NCBI GenBank assembly: GCA_902597725.1
Contig: CACJYQ010000003.1
Coordinates: forward strand, 1-60,000
Source of the DNA: an uncultured Pelagibacteraceae bacterium
GTDB lineage: Bacteria; Pseudomonadota; Alphaproteobacteria; Pelagibacterales; Pelagibacteraceae
DNA: 60,000 nucleotides
Direction of reading: 5' to 3'
The position numbers and the translations under genes were made by a program. Of this stretch, positions 40,438-50,297 are shown in pieces (the stretch's first letter is position 1; each line of letters begins with the position of its first letter). The notes under the pieces are model-generated. The model had not been told where the DNA came from. It made no database searches and saw only the letters and a program-made list of their open reading frames with translations.

Positions 40438-42084
40438 ATGAGCAATGATTCAAAAGTATTAGCACTTAAATATAGACCACAAAATTTTGATGATCTTATT
40501 GGTCAAGATGTGGTTGCAGAAACCATAACAAATTCAATAGTGGCTAATAAAGTTCCTAATGCATATTTATTTACTGGAATAAGAGGAGTAGGGAAAACTA
40601 CTATAGCAAGAATAGTTGCGAAGGCACTTAATTGTAAAAATGGAATTCAAAAAAATTGTCAAAATAAATGTGATAACTGTCAGGCGATAACTAATTCTAA
40701 TCACATTGATGTTTTAGAAATGGATGCTGCGAGCAGAACTGGTGTTGACGATGTAAGAGAATTAATAGAATTTTCAAGATATGGACCAACTTCATCAAAG
40801 TATAAAATTTTTATAATTGATGAGGTTCATATGTTGAGTAAACAAGCATTTAATGCTTTGTTGAAAACTTTAGAAGAACCTCCAGAATATTTAAAGTTTA
40901 TTTTTGCTACAACTGAAATTAAAAAGATTCCAGTCACAGTTATATCTAGATGTCAAAGATTTGATTTATCAAGAATTAAATCTTTTGAATTATTCAGTTA
41001 CATCAAAAAAATTAAGGATAAGGAGGGAGGCAAAATCACTGATGATGCATTAAAATTAATAGTAAAAATTTCCGAAGGTTCAGTAAGAGATGCACTATCC
41101 TTATTAGATAGAGCATTGCTGACTTTAGACTCAAAAACTCAACTAGATTTAAAATCAGCTCAAAAAATTTTTGGTTTTTTTGATAAATCACAGTTAATCG
41201 ATTTATTTGAATTTATTCTTAAAGGAGACGAGACTAAAGTTATAGAGATTTATAGAAAAATTTATGACCAAGGTGTTGAACCAAAGATCTTCATTAATGA
41301 TTTTTTAGAATTACTTTATTACTTTAAAAATATAGAGTCATTAACCTTAGAAAGTACAAATTTTTCATTAAATGATCAAGAATTTCAAAAAATTAAAGAT
41401 TTAAATAAAAATCTAGATTCAAGTGTATTGATTTTATTCTGGCAATTTACAATTTCAACTCTCGATGAACTTAACATAGTTTCAAATCAACATTTATCAA
41501 TGGAAATGTTTTTGCTAAGGTTAATGCATTTAAGTTCGATAAAATTAGAAAAAAATACTGATAAAAATTCTGAAAGCGAAAATTCAGTTGTAGATAAAGA
41601 AATTAATAATCAATCAAAACCAATAAATCAAATTAAGAATATTTATCAAGAGGAAAAAAGTAAACCAGAAATTCATAAAGAAATAAAATCTGAAAAAAAA
41701 ATATTTATTAATAGTTTTGAAAAATTAATACAGACTTGTGTTGATAAAAAAGAAATTAAACTAAAGTATGAACTGGAAAAAAATGTCAATCTTGTAAAAT
41801 TTGAAAAAAATATGATTGAGATATCTTTTAATGAAAATTTAGATAAAAGTTTCGTTAAAGATCTTTCCTCAAAACTTTTTGATTGGACAGGTGAAAGATG
41901 GATTATTTCATTTAGTAAATTAAAAGGTGACATTTCAATGAAGGAAAAAGAACAGAAAATAAAGAAATCTTTAATGGAAGAGGCAAAAAATTCAAAAATT
42001 TACAAAGATGTAATAAAAAATTTTCCTGATGCTGAATTAATCGATGTAAATTTAAATAAAAAAGAGGATGATGTTGATGACTGA
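40438..42084 (+). CDS. dnaX: DNA polymerase III subunits gamma/tau
   Basis: Clamp-loader ATPase. The 548-residue protein has Walker A GIRGVGKTT near residue 47, the four-Cys zinc module between about 70 and 86, the DEVHML Walker B near 130 and the sensor ATTEIKKIPVTVISRCQRF near 161-179. The C-terminal third is a Lys/Glu/Asn-rich linker and a small tau-like domain. The start is eight bases after the SRP RNA. It overlaps ebfC by up to 17 bases. Confidence 0.95.
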   Translation: MSNDSKVLALKYRPQNFDDLIGQDVVAETITNSIVANKVPNAYLFTGIRGVGKTTIARIVAKALNCKNGIQKNCQNKCDNCQAITNSNHIDVLEMDAASRTGVDDVRELIEFSRYGPTSSKYKIFIIDEVHMLSKQAFNALLKTLEEPPEYLKFIFATTEIKKIPVTVISRCQRFDLSRIKSFELFSYIKKIKDKEGGKITDDALKLIVKISEGSVRDALSLLDRALLTLDSKTQLDLKSAQKIFGFFDKSQLIDLFEFILKGDETKVIEIYRKIYDQGVEPKIFINDFLELLYYFKNIESLTLESTNFSLNDQEFQKIKDLNKNLDSSVLILFWQFTISTLDELNIVSNQHLSMEMFLLRLMHLSSIKLEKNTDKNSESENSVVDKEINNQSKPINQIKNIYQEEKSKPEIHKEIKSEKKIFINSFEKLIQTCVDKKEIKLKYELEKNVNLVKFEKNMIEISFNENLDKSFVKDLSSKLFDWTGERWIISFSKLKGDISMKEKEQKIKKSLMEEAKNSKIYKDVIKNFPDAELIDVNLNKKEDDVDD

Positions 42085-42394
42085 TTTTACAAAAATTTTA
42101 GATAAAGCAAAAGAACTTGAGTCTAAAATGAAAGAAAGTCAAAAAAAAATTAAGGAAATAAGAGTAGAGGGAGTTTCAGGCTCAAACTCAGTAAAAGTAA
42201 TTCTGGACGGCGAAGGAGAGATGCAATCTATCAAATTATCAGAGGAAATTATGAAAGAAGAAAAAACTATAATAGAAGATTTAATAGTTGCAGCACATAA
42301 TAGTGCTAAGTCACAACTCAAAACAAAAACAGCTGAAGAAATTTCAAAAGCGACAGGTGGACTTGGGATACCTGGATTTAAGTGGCCACTATAG
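42077..42394 (+). CDS. YbaB/EbfC-family nucleoid-associated protein
   Basis: A small DNA-binding protein regularly found between dnaX and recR. I chose the ATG at 42077 (MTDFTKILDKAKELE, 105 residues) because a ribosome site AAGAGGA lies eight bases before it; an ATG at 42068 is also in frame but sits on top of that site. The SGSNSVKVILDGEGEMQSIKLS segment and the C-terminal GGLGIPGFKWPL are typical. The start lies inside the dnaX end. Confidence 0.92.
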   Translation: MTDFTKILDKAKELESKMKESQKKIKEIRVEGVSGSNSVKVILDGEGEMQSIKLSEEIMKEEKTIIEDLIVAAHNSAKSQLKTKTAEEISKATGGLGIPGFKWPL

Positions 42395-42397
42395 TAG

Positions 42398-43009
42398 ATG
42401 CAAAATATCTCAGAGATAGAAGAACTTATTAAGTTGATATCAAAGTTGCCTGGTTTAGGCCCTAAATCAGCAAAAAGAATTGTTTTAAAATTAGTAAATA
42501 ACAGAAATGAGCTTGTAAAACCTTTAGCGAATACGTTGGCTCAAGTTTATAAAAACGTTGTGAGATGTAATTTATGTGGCACCTTAAAGTCTAATTTAGC
42601 TGGATGCTCAAATTGTGAAAGCACAAAAAATAAATTTAAAAAAATTTGTGTAGTAGAAGATATTGCTGATCAGTGGTCGATTGAAAATTCAAATATTTTT
42701 CAAGGGTATTTTCATATTTTAGGTGGAACGATCTCATCTGCTGGTAATAAAAAAGAGGATTTATTAATCAATTCTTTGATTGAAAGAGTAAAGAAAGAGA
42801 AAATTGATGAAGTTATTTTAGCAACTAGTGCAACAGTTGAGGGCCAAACGACAGCTTTTTATATTCAGGACAGTTTATCAAATTTAGATGTTAAGATCAC
42901 AAAATTAGCTCAAGGGTTGCCTATTGGTGGAGAAATTGAAAATCTTGATGATGGCACACTTCTTTCTGCTTTTAAAAATAGATCTAAACTAAATTCTAAT
43001 TCAAGCTGA
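42398..43009 (+). CDS. recR: Recombination protein RecR
   Basis: Works with RecF and RecO in RecA loading on gapped DNA. The 203-residue protein has the N-terminal helix-hairpin-helix LPGLGPKSAKRI near residue 19, the C4 zinc finger CNLCGTLKSNLAGCSNC near 58-74 and the TOPRIM domain with VVEDIADQWSIE near 87. The end of the gene overlaps the convergent glcB by nine bases. It follows ebfC by three bases. Confidence 0.95.
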   Translation: MQNISEIEELIKLISKLPGLGPKSAKRIVLKLVNNRNELVKPLANTLAQVYKNVVRCNLCGTLKSNLAGCSNCESTKNKFKKICVVEDIADQWSIENSNIFQGYFHILGGTISSAGNKKEDLLINSLIERVKKEKIDEVILATSATVEGQTTAFYIQDSLSNLDVKITKLAQGLPIGGEIENLDDGTLLSAFKNRSKLNSNSS

Positions 43010-45157
43010 TTTTTTTTTTAATCGATTTAAATGTAATAATGGTTCTGTATATCCTGAAGGCTGATCTTTCCCCTTAAAAATAAGTTCACATGCAGTTTGA
43101 AATGCTACGGACCTATCGTAATCAGAGCTCATTTTAATGTAATTTTGATCATTCTCATTTTGTTTATCCACAATTTTTGCCATTTCTTTCATTATTTCCA
43201 TAACTTGCATTTTTGTTGTAACACCGTGATGTACCCAGTTTGCAATATGTTGAGAAGAAATTCTTAAGGTTGCTCTATCTTCCATTAAGCCAATATTATT
43301 TATGTCTGGTACTTTGGAGCAACCTACACCTTGATCAATCCATCTTACAACATAACCAAGTAACGTCTGGGCGGAATTTGAAATTTCTTTATTGATCTCA
43401 TCAACCGACCAATTTGGTCTATCTGCAATAGGGATAGTGAGTAAATCATCGATTTTAGCCTTGTCTCTTTTTGACAACTTTTTTTGAACATCGAAAATAT
43501 TTATATCGTGATAATGTAAAGAATGAAGAGCTGCTGCGGTTGGAGATGGAACCCATGCACAATTCGCTCCAGCTTTAAGATGACCAGTTTTTTGATCTAG
43601 CATGTCTCTCATTTTATCAGGCATAGCCCACATTCCCTTACCGATTTGAGCTTTACCTGAAAATCCACAGGCCAAACCTATATCAACATTGTTATTCTCA
43701 TAAGCCCCAATCCATTTCGAGGATTTCATATCACCCTTTTTAATCATTGGTCCAGCCTCCATTGATGTATGCATTTCATCACCTGTACGATCAAGGAAAC
43801 CTGTATTTATGAAGAAAACTCTGTGTTTTAAGGTTCTAATACATTCTTTGAGATTTGCCGAAGTTCTTCTCTCCTCATCCATAATTCCAATTTTGCAAGT
43901 GTATTTTTTTAATTTTAATACTTCTTCAACTTTAGTAAAAATTTCATTGGTAAATGCTGTTTCATCTGGGCCATGCATTTTTGGTTTTACAATATATATT
44001 GAGCCAGTCCTTGAATTTCCTTTTTTTTTTGTATCATGAAGAGCTGCTGCTGTTGTTATAAAGGCATCCATTAATCCCTCTGGAATTTCACTCCCATCTT
44101 TCAATATTATTGAGGGATTAGTCATCAAATGACCAACATTCCTAATTAACAGAAGACTTCTGCCGTGTAATTTTAACCCTTTCCCTTTTTTTGAAATGTA
44201 ACTTCTATTTGGATTAAGTTTTCTTTCTAAAATTTTTCCCTCTTTCTCAAATCTTGTTACTAGATCTCCTTTCATCAATCCAAGCCAATTTCTATAACAA
44301 ATCACTTTATCTTGAGCATCTACTGCTGCAACACTGTCTTCATTATCACATATTGTAGATACAGCAGACTCTAATATTATGTCACTTATGCCTGCATGAT
44401 CCTGTTGAGCACTAAAAGCTCTTGGATTTTTTAATATTTCAATGTGTAGATTGTTATTTTTTAATATTATTGCTGAAGGGTTATCTGCTTCACCTCGATG
44501 ACCAATAAATTTATTTTCATCTTTTAGAGTTGTTACATCAACACCTTTTAACACTTTTAATTCTTTATTCTGAATAGCGAATCCTGTTATTTTTCTCCAG
44601 CTAAAATCTTTTAAAGTGAAATATTTATCTAAAAATTCTCTACCATACCTAATTACAAGCTCTCCTCGTTCTGGATCGTATCTTTCTGAGGTGCTGTCTT
44701 CAGATGTTTCGATTACATCAGTTCCATACAAACTATCGTACAAACTCATCCATCTTGCATTTGCAGCGTTCAAAGCGTAACGAGCGTTCATAATTGGAAC
44801 AACTAATTGAGGCCCTGCTATTGTAGCGATCTCCTCATCAATATCACTTGTTTCAATTTTAAAATCTGGACCCTCATCTTTTAAGTAGTCAATTTCTTTT
44901 AAAAAATTTTTGTATTCTTTAATTTGAATATCTTTTCCTTTGTTATCAATATGCCATTTATCAATTTTTTTTTGCAGTGACTCTCTAAAACTAATTAATT
45001 CTTTATTTTTAGGTGTTAGTTCGTGAACTGCTTTGTCAAAATCTTTCCAAAATTTTTCAGGAGAAATATCAGTACCATCAAATAACTCATTATTTACAAA
45101 AAGTAATAATTCCTCTGATACTTTAAGATTATTCACAGAATGATATTTTGATGTCAT
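43001..45157 (-). CDS. glcB: Malate synthase G
   Basis: Condenses glyoxylate and acetyl-CoA to malate. The 718-residue length fits the G isoform. Visible landmarks are RSLLLIRNVGHLMTNP near 336-351, the GIMDEERRTSANLKECI segment near 436 with the Mg-binding Glu, and GANCAWVPSPTAAALHSLHY near 536. A glycine riboswitch controls glcB in the SAR11 strain HTCC1062 according to published work, but only 97 bases separate glcB from divergent accA here and I see no such aptamer in it. Confidence 0.96.
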   Translation of the reverse strand: MTSKYHSVNNLKVSEELLLFVNNELFDGTDISPEKFWKDFDKAVHELTPKNKELISFRESLQKKIDKWHIDNKGKDIQIKEYKNFLKEIDYLKDEGPDFKIETSDIDEEIATIAGPQLVVPIMNARYALNAANARWMSLYDSLYGTDVIETSEDSTSERYDPERGELVIRYGREFLDKYFTLKDFSWRKITGFAIQNKELKVLKGVDVTTLKDENKFIGHRGEADNPSAIILKNNNLHIEILKNPRAFSAQQDHAGISDIILESAVSTICDNEDSVAAVDAQDKVICYRNWLGLMKGDLVTRFEKEGKILERKLNPNRSYISKKGKGLKLHGRSLLLIRNVGHLMTNPSIILKDGSEIPEGLMDAFITTAAALHDTKKKGNSRTGSIYIVKPKMHGPDETAFTNEIFTKVEEVLKLKKYTCKIGIMDEERRTSANLKECIRTLKHRVFFINTGFLDRTGDEMHTSMEAGPMIKKGDMKSSKWIGAYENNNVDIGLACGFSGKAQIGKGMWAMPDKMRDMLDQKTGHLKAGANCAWVPSPTAAALHSLHYHDINIFDVQKKLSKRDKAKIDDLLTIPIADRPNWSVDEINKEISNSAQTLLGYVVRWIDQGVGCSKVPDINNIGLMEDRATLRISSQHIANWVHHGVTTKMQVMEIMKEMAKIVDKQNENDQNYIKMSSDYDRSVAFQTACELIFKGKDQPSGYTEPLLHLNRLKKKSA

Positions 45158-45254
45158 GGAGGGATATTTAAACTCTAGCTTATTTAAGTCAATTACATAA
45201 TAGTATCATAGACATTTTATTGTCATTTTTCTTATATAAGTGTAATCATATAAA

Positions 45255-46352
45255 ATGAAGAATTATTTAAACTTTGAAACAGATATTAAAAATCTTGAAA
45301 ATGAATTAGAGAAATTAAAAGATCCTTTTAATCAAGAAGGCTTGTCAGAAGTCGATACAAAAAAAATTTCTAAAACTCAAGAAGAAATTGATGAGAAGCT
45401 AAAAAATATTTATGAGAATTTAGATCCCTGGCAAATTACATTAGTTGCGAGGCACGAGGATAGACCTAAATCAAAGTTTTTTATTGATAACTTGTTTGAG
45501 GACTTTATCTCGTTAGAAGGTGATAGATATTATGGAGAAGACAAATCGGTTATTACAGGTTTTGCAAAATTTAATGGTCGATCAGTATTAGTAATTGGTC
45601 AAGAAAAAGGTGAAAACTTAGAAACTAGAATTGAGAGAAATTTTGGCATGATGAGGCCAGAGGGTTACAGAAAAACTATTAGGTTAATGGAACTAGCAGA
45701 TAAGTTTAATATTCCTATTATATCTTTTATAGATACACCAGGCGCTTATCCAGGAGTAGGTGCAGAGGAGAGAGGACAAGCAGAGGCAATCGCCAAGTCA
45801 ATCGAGTGTTGCATGAAACTTAAGGTTCCAACTTTAGCTATAGTAATAGGTGAAGGTGGTTCAGGTGGAGCCATAGCTCTTGCATCTTCAAATAAAGTTT
45901 TAATGCTTGAGAATGCGATTTATTCAGTAATATCACCCGAGGGATGTGCAACAATATTATGGAGAGACCCAAAAAAAATGCTCGATGCTGCAAAAGCAAT
46001 GAAACTGTCTGCTAAAGACTTATTAGAGCTAAATATTATTGATGAAATAATTCCAGAACCTTTAGGTGGTGCTCATAGAGATAGAGATATGATTTTAAAG
46101 AATATAAGGAATTCTATTTCTCAAAATTTAGATTATTTCAAAACTTTAACTGCTAAAGAAATTCTTAATCATAGAAAAGATAAGTTTTTAAAAATTGGAA
46201 GAAGCAAAGGATTTATATCTAGTCCTGAAAGTCTAAGCGCTATTCAAACCTCTGGATTAGATTTTAAAGAAATAATTAAATCTAAAAAAAATATTGCAAT
46301 TGCTGTAGCAACTTTAGTTATTGTAGCCGCACTGACTTTATTTATTCTATAG
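45255..46352 (+). CDS. accA: Acetyl-CoA carboxylase carboxyltransferase subunit alpha with C-terminal membrane tail
   Basis: Partner of AccD in malonyl-CoA formation. The carboxyltransferase core is clear: LEGDRYYGED near residue 87, FIDTPGAYPGVGAEERGQAE at 158-177 and GEGGSGGAIALASSN near 199-213. The family normally ends near residue 318, and the core does end there. A further 45 residues follow (321-365), closing with a hydrophobic stretch from about 346 to 365 that would span a membrane and ends at the stop. The tail is continuous in frame. The gene overlaps the convergent secA by six bases. Confidence 0.94.
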   Translation: MKNYLNFETDIKNLENELEKLKDPFNQEGLSEVDTKKISKTQEEIDEKLKNIYENLDPWQITLVARHEDRPKSKFFIDNLFEDFISLEGDRYYGEDKSVITGFAKFNGRSVLVIGQEKGENLETRIERNFGMMRPEGYRKTIRLMELADKFNIPIISFIDTPGAYPGVGAEERGQAEAIAKSIECCMKLKVPTLAIVIGEGGSGGAIALASSNKVLMLENAIYSVISPEGCATILWRDPKKMLDAAKAMKLSAKDLLELNIIDEIIPEPLGGAHRDRDMILKNIRNSISQNLDYFKTLTAKEILNHRKDKFLKIGRSKGFISSPESLSAIQTSGLDFKEIIKSKKNIAIAVATLVIVAALTLFIL

Positions 46353-48890
46353 AGCTCCACAACATTTCTTAAATTTTTTACCAGATCCACACGGACAAGG
46401 ATCATTTCTACTTATTTTCTTACCAAGGTTTTTAAATTTTTCTTTTAACAGGCTTTGGTTTATTTTTTCAGTCGGTTCATTATAAACTTTAAGATTTATC
46501 AAAATTTTTACATAATCAAGTTTTAATTTATCTAGTAAATTTGAAAATAAATCAAAAGCTTCTTTTTTATATTCTACGAGAGGATCTCTTTGTCCGTATG
46601 ATCTAAGACCCACAACTTGTCTTAATTGTTCTAAGTATTGGATGTGTGATTTCCAATTAAAATCGATGGATTGTAAAAGAATTCTTTTTTCTAAATCTTT
46701 TGATTGATTTTCTCCCAGAATTTTAGACCTTTCTTCTCTAGCATATTTGAATTTTTCAAAAATTTTCTCTCTTAATTTTGTATCAGTTAAAGATATTAAT
46801 TTATCATATTCATCATCGTTTAGACTCTTTCCAAAAATAGCCTTTAATTTATTGTTAAACTCATTATTTTTTGGACTTGATAATTTTTGAATTTTTAGGC
46901 TTATTAAGTTGTCAACTATTTCTGATAAAAAATTATCCGAATAATCAAAAATTTTTTCACTATCCATAGCATCTTTTCTTTGAGAAAATATTACTTGCCT
47001 TTGATCATTTAAAACATTGTCAAACTTTATAAGAGTTTTTCTGATATCAAAATTTCTTGCTTCAACTTTTTGTTGTGCCCTCTCTAGGGCTTTATTTATC
47101 CAAGGATGATCTATACTTTCACCGTCTTTGAGACCAAGTTTTTGAAGAATATTGTTCATAGACTCGGATCCAAAAATTCTCATAAGATCATCCTCTAAAC
47201 TTACATAAAAAATGGAGCTACCCTCGTCTCCTTGTCTGCCCGATCTTCCTCTTGCTTGATTGTCTACTCTTCTAGACTCCATTCTTTCAGTTCCAATAAC
47301 AAATAAACCTCCTATAGATTTAATATAATCTTTATTTTTTTTGAGTTGATCGTCCTCTATTGATCCTTTTTTTCCTCCTAATTGGATATCTACACCTCTA
47401 CCAGAAATACTCGTCGTAATTATTACTGATTTGGCTTTACCAGCATTAGCTATAATTTCTGCTTCATTTTCATGATTCTTTGCATTTAACACAATGTGCT
47501 TAATTTTTTCCTGCTCAAGCAATTTTGAAAATATCTCAGATTTACTCACGCTAGATGTGAAGACTAAAAGAGGCTGACCGTTTTTGTGACAATCTTTGAT
47601 TTTTTTAATTATTGCATTATTTTTTTCTTCTTCAGTTCGAAAAATTTGGTCATTGAAATCTTTCCTGATCATCTTTTTATTGGTTGGAATTACAACTACA
47701 TTCAAATTGTAGATTTCAAAAAACTCTTCCGCCTCTGTGGCAGCTGTTCCTGTGCATCCTGATATCTTTTTATAAAGTTTAAAATAATTCTGGTAAGTAA
47801 TAGAAGCTAAAGTTTGATTTTCAGCTTGAATCTCAATTTTCTCTTTGGCTTCTATCGCCTGATGAAGGCCGTCCCCAAACCTCCTGCCCTCAAGAATTCG
47901 ACCTGTTAATTCATCTACGATTTTAATACTGTTATCTTTAATGAGGTAATCTTTGTCTTTTTTAAATAAATGATTTGCTCTTAAAGCTTGATTTACAAAA
48001 TGAACTAAATCCAAATTTTCAGGGTCATAGAAATTATTATTTTTTAATATACCTGCATTTGAAAATAAATTTTCAATATGATTAATACCCTCATTTGTTA
48101 AAAGAATATTCTTGTCTTTTTCATCAATTTCATAATCTTTTTCATTTAATAATTTCACAATTTTATCAATAGCAATATATTGATTAGTTTTATCCTCTGC
48201 AGCTCCAGAGATTATTAGAGGGGTTCTAGCTTCATCAATCAAACAAGAGTCTATTTCATCTACAATCGCAAAATTATTTAGTCTTTGAACCATTTCATCT
48301 TTTGAGTATTTCATGTTGTCTCTTAGATAATCAAAACCTAGTTCACTATTGGTTGCATAGGTAATATCACAATTATAATTTTTTTTCCTTTCAACATCAT
48401 TTTGATCATTATTTATGAAACCAGAAGATAAACCCAAAAAGTTGTAAATCTTCCCCATCTCAATCGAATCTCTTTTTGCAAGATAATCATTTACTGTTAC
48501 AATATGAATTCCTTTTTCCTCAAGTGCATTTAAATATGCAGCCAAAGCTATAGTTAGAGTTTTACCTTCACCAGTTCTCATTTCTGCTATTTTACTTTCA
48601 TGCAAAACAACTCCACCAATCATTTGAACATCAAAATGTCTTTCACCTCTAGTTCTATGAGAGGCTTCTCGTACTAATGCAAAAGCCTCTGGTAAAATAT
48701 CATTTAGAGATGAACCGTCGCTAATCTTTTGTTTTAATCTTAAAGTTTCCCTTGGAAAGTCACCATCTTCAAGTTTTTTGACATTTTCTTCTAAAAGATT
48801 GATTTGTTTTACAATTTTACCAATTCTATCAAGCTCTTTTTGATTGCCAGATTTGATAAATCTAGAAATAAAGTTTAGAGGATTTAACAT
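46347..48890 (-). CDS. secA: Preprotein translocase ATPase SecA
   Basis: Motor that drives proteins through SecYEG. The 847-residue protein shows Walker A MRTGEGKTLT near residue 105, the DEIDSCLIDEARTPLI segment near 215 and the GRSGRQGDEGSS motif near 550. The C-terminal SEC-C zinc-binding end DPCPCGSGKKFKKCCG, which binds SecB and lipids, is intact. Adenine-rich DNA gives the protein many Lys and Asn. It converges on accA with a six-base overlap and diverges from argJ. Confidence 0.97.
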   Translation of the reverse strand: MLNPLNFISRFIKSGNQKELDRIGKIVKQINLLEENVKKLEDGDFPRETLRLKQKISDGSSLNDILPEAFALVREASHRTRGERHFDVQMIGGVVLHESKIAEMRTGEGKTLTIALAAYLNALEEKGIHIVTVNDYLAKRDSIEMGKIYNFLGLSSGFINNDQNDVERKKNYNCDITYATNSELGFDYLRDNMKYSKDEMVQRLNNFAIVDEIDSCLIDEARTPLIISGAAEDKTNQYIAIDKIVKLLNEKDYEIDEKDKNILLTNEGINHIENLFSNAGILKNNNFYDPENLDLVHFVNQALRANHLFKKDKDYLIKDNSIKIVDELTGRILEGRRFGDGLHQAIEAKEKIEIQAENQTLASITYQNYFKLYKKISGCTGTAATEAEEFFEIYNLNVVVIPTNKKMIRKDFNDQIFRTEEEKNNAIIKKIKDCHKNGQPLLVFTSSVSKSEIFSKLLEQEKIKHIVLNAKNHENEAEIIANAGKAKSVIITTSISGRGVDIQLGGKKGSIEDDQLKKNKDYIKSIGGLFVIGTERMESRRVDNQARGRSGRQGDEGSSIFYVSLEDDLMRIFGSESMNNILQKLGLKDGESIDHPWINKALERAQQKVEARNFDIRKTLIKFDNVLNDQRQVIFSQRKDAMDSEKIFDYSDNFLSEIVDNLISLKIQKLSSPKNNEFNNKLKAIFGKSLNDDEYDKLISLTDTKLREKIFEKFKYAREERSKILGENQSKDLEKRILLQSIDFNWKSHIQYLEQLRQVVGLRSYGQRDPLVEYKKEAFDLFSNLLDKLKLDYVKILINLKVYNEPTEKINQSLLKEKFKNLGKKISRNDPCPCGSGKKFKKCCGAL

Positions 48891-48955
48891 TAGTTTTTGA
48901 TATACATTTTAATTACAACTTTTAATATAGTTATTTAATTTAAATTTTAAACATC

Positions 48956-50257
48956 ATGGGAATTAATTTATCTAACTTTTTAGCTTCGAAATCTCAGAGT
49001 CGAAAAATGGGCCAATTTCAAGATCTTGATCATCTTGATGGTCTTTCTATATCTTCCGTTAGTGCAAATTTATACAATTCTAATAGAGATGATTTAGCTA
49101 TGTTCTATTTTCGTGATGGCGCAAATTTTGCTTCAGTTTATACCCAATCTAAAATTTTATCAGAAAATATTAAATGGAATTTAAATCAAAAATCTCAAAA
49201 AATATTTTCACTCTTAATAAATACTAGAAATGCCAATTCATTTACTGGCGAACAAGGTTATAGAAGCATGCAACATCTTGCAGACTTTGTTTCAAAATGT
49301 TTAACAGAAAAACAAAAAGAAGATGAGGATGATCCAAAAATTATTAAGTCAAAAAATATAATCTTTGGTTGTACAGGAACTATTGGAGAAAAGTTTCCTG
49401 AAGAAAAAATAAAATCCAAAATCCCCGATCTTATAAAGAATATAAAATATACTCAAAATAAATATATTTGGATAAAGGCAGCTTCAGCAATAATGACTAC
49501 TGATACTGAACCTAAAATAGCAATGGAGGAATGTAAAATTGGCAATACTTTAGTGAAAATTTATGGAATTGCAAAAGGCTCTGGAATGATTCAGCCTAAT
49601 ATGGCAACAACATTAGGTTATATTTTCACTGATGCTGACATATCTAATGATGTATTAAAAAAATTATTAAAAAAGAATGTTGAAAATACATTTAATGCTA
49701 TTTCGTGTGATGGAGATACTAGCACAAATGATATGATTTCAATTTTTTCTACTGGAAAGGCAAGAAATTCACTTATAAAAAGTATAGCCGATAAAAAAAT
49801 TAAATCTTTTGATGAGTCATTAAATAAAGTTTTGTTAAATCTAGCAAAAAGGGTGGTAGCAGATGGAGAAGGTGCTTCAAAATTTATAACTCTTAATGTG
49901 TTAAACGCAAAAACCGAAAATGACGCAAAGAAAATAGGTTTTTCAATTGCAAACTCTCCTTTAGTAAAAACTGCAATTGCTGGTGAAGATCCAAACTGGG
50001 GAAGAATAATTATGGCAGTCGGAAAATCAAATGTAGATATAAATTTGAGTAAACTATCTATTAAGTTTGGAGAGTTAATTATTATTAATAAGGGAAAAAT
50101 CTACAGTCAGTATAATGAAACTGAAGTTAAAAATTATATGAAAAGTTCTGCAATTAATATTAGTATTGATATTGGAAATGGAAAAAGAAGTTTTACCGTT
50201 TACACTATGGATTTAACCAAAGAGTATATAAATATTAATACAGATTATCGAAGCTAG
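48956..50257 (+). CDS. argJ: Glutamate N-acetyltransferase / amino-acid acetyltransferase
   Basis: Moves acetyl from N-acetylornithine to glutamate, closing the cyclic arginine pathway; some members also use acetyl-CoA. The 433-residue protein has the autocleavage and nucleophile site in IQPNMATTLGYI near residue 219 (Ala-Thr bond, Thr as nucleophile), the oxyanion-type FGCTGTIGE near 137 and the EDPNWGRIIMAVGKS motif near 342. With argB, argD and argF, four arginine enzymes are in this window. Confidence 0.93.
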   Translation: MGINLSNFLASKSQSRKMGQFQDLDHLDGLSISSVSANLYNSNRDDLAMFYFRDGANFASVYTQSKILSENIKWNLNQKSQKIFSLLINTRNANSFTGEQGYRSMQHLADFVSKCLTEKQKEDEDDPKIIKSKNIIFGCTGTIGEKFPEEKIKSKIPDLIKNIKYTQNKYIWIKAASAIMTTDTEPKIAMEECKIGNTLVKIYGIAKGSGMIQPNMATTLGYIFTDADISNDVLKKLLKKNVENTFNAISCDGDTSTNDMISIFSTGKARNSLIKSIADKKIKSFDESLNKVLLNLAKRVVADGEGASKFITLNVLNAKTENDAKKIGFSIANSPLVKTAIAGEDPNWGRIIMAVGKSNVDINLSKLSIKFGELIIINKGKIYSQYNETEVKNYMKSSAINISIDIGNGKRSFTVYTMDLTKEYININTDYRS

Positions 50258-50297
50258 TAATGTTGAAATTTTCTTAATCAATAGTTATATAAATAGC

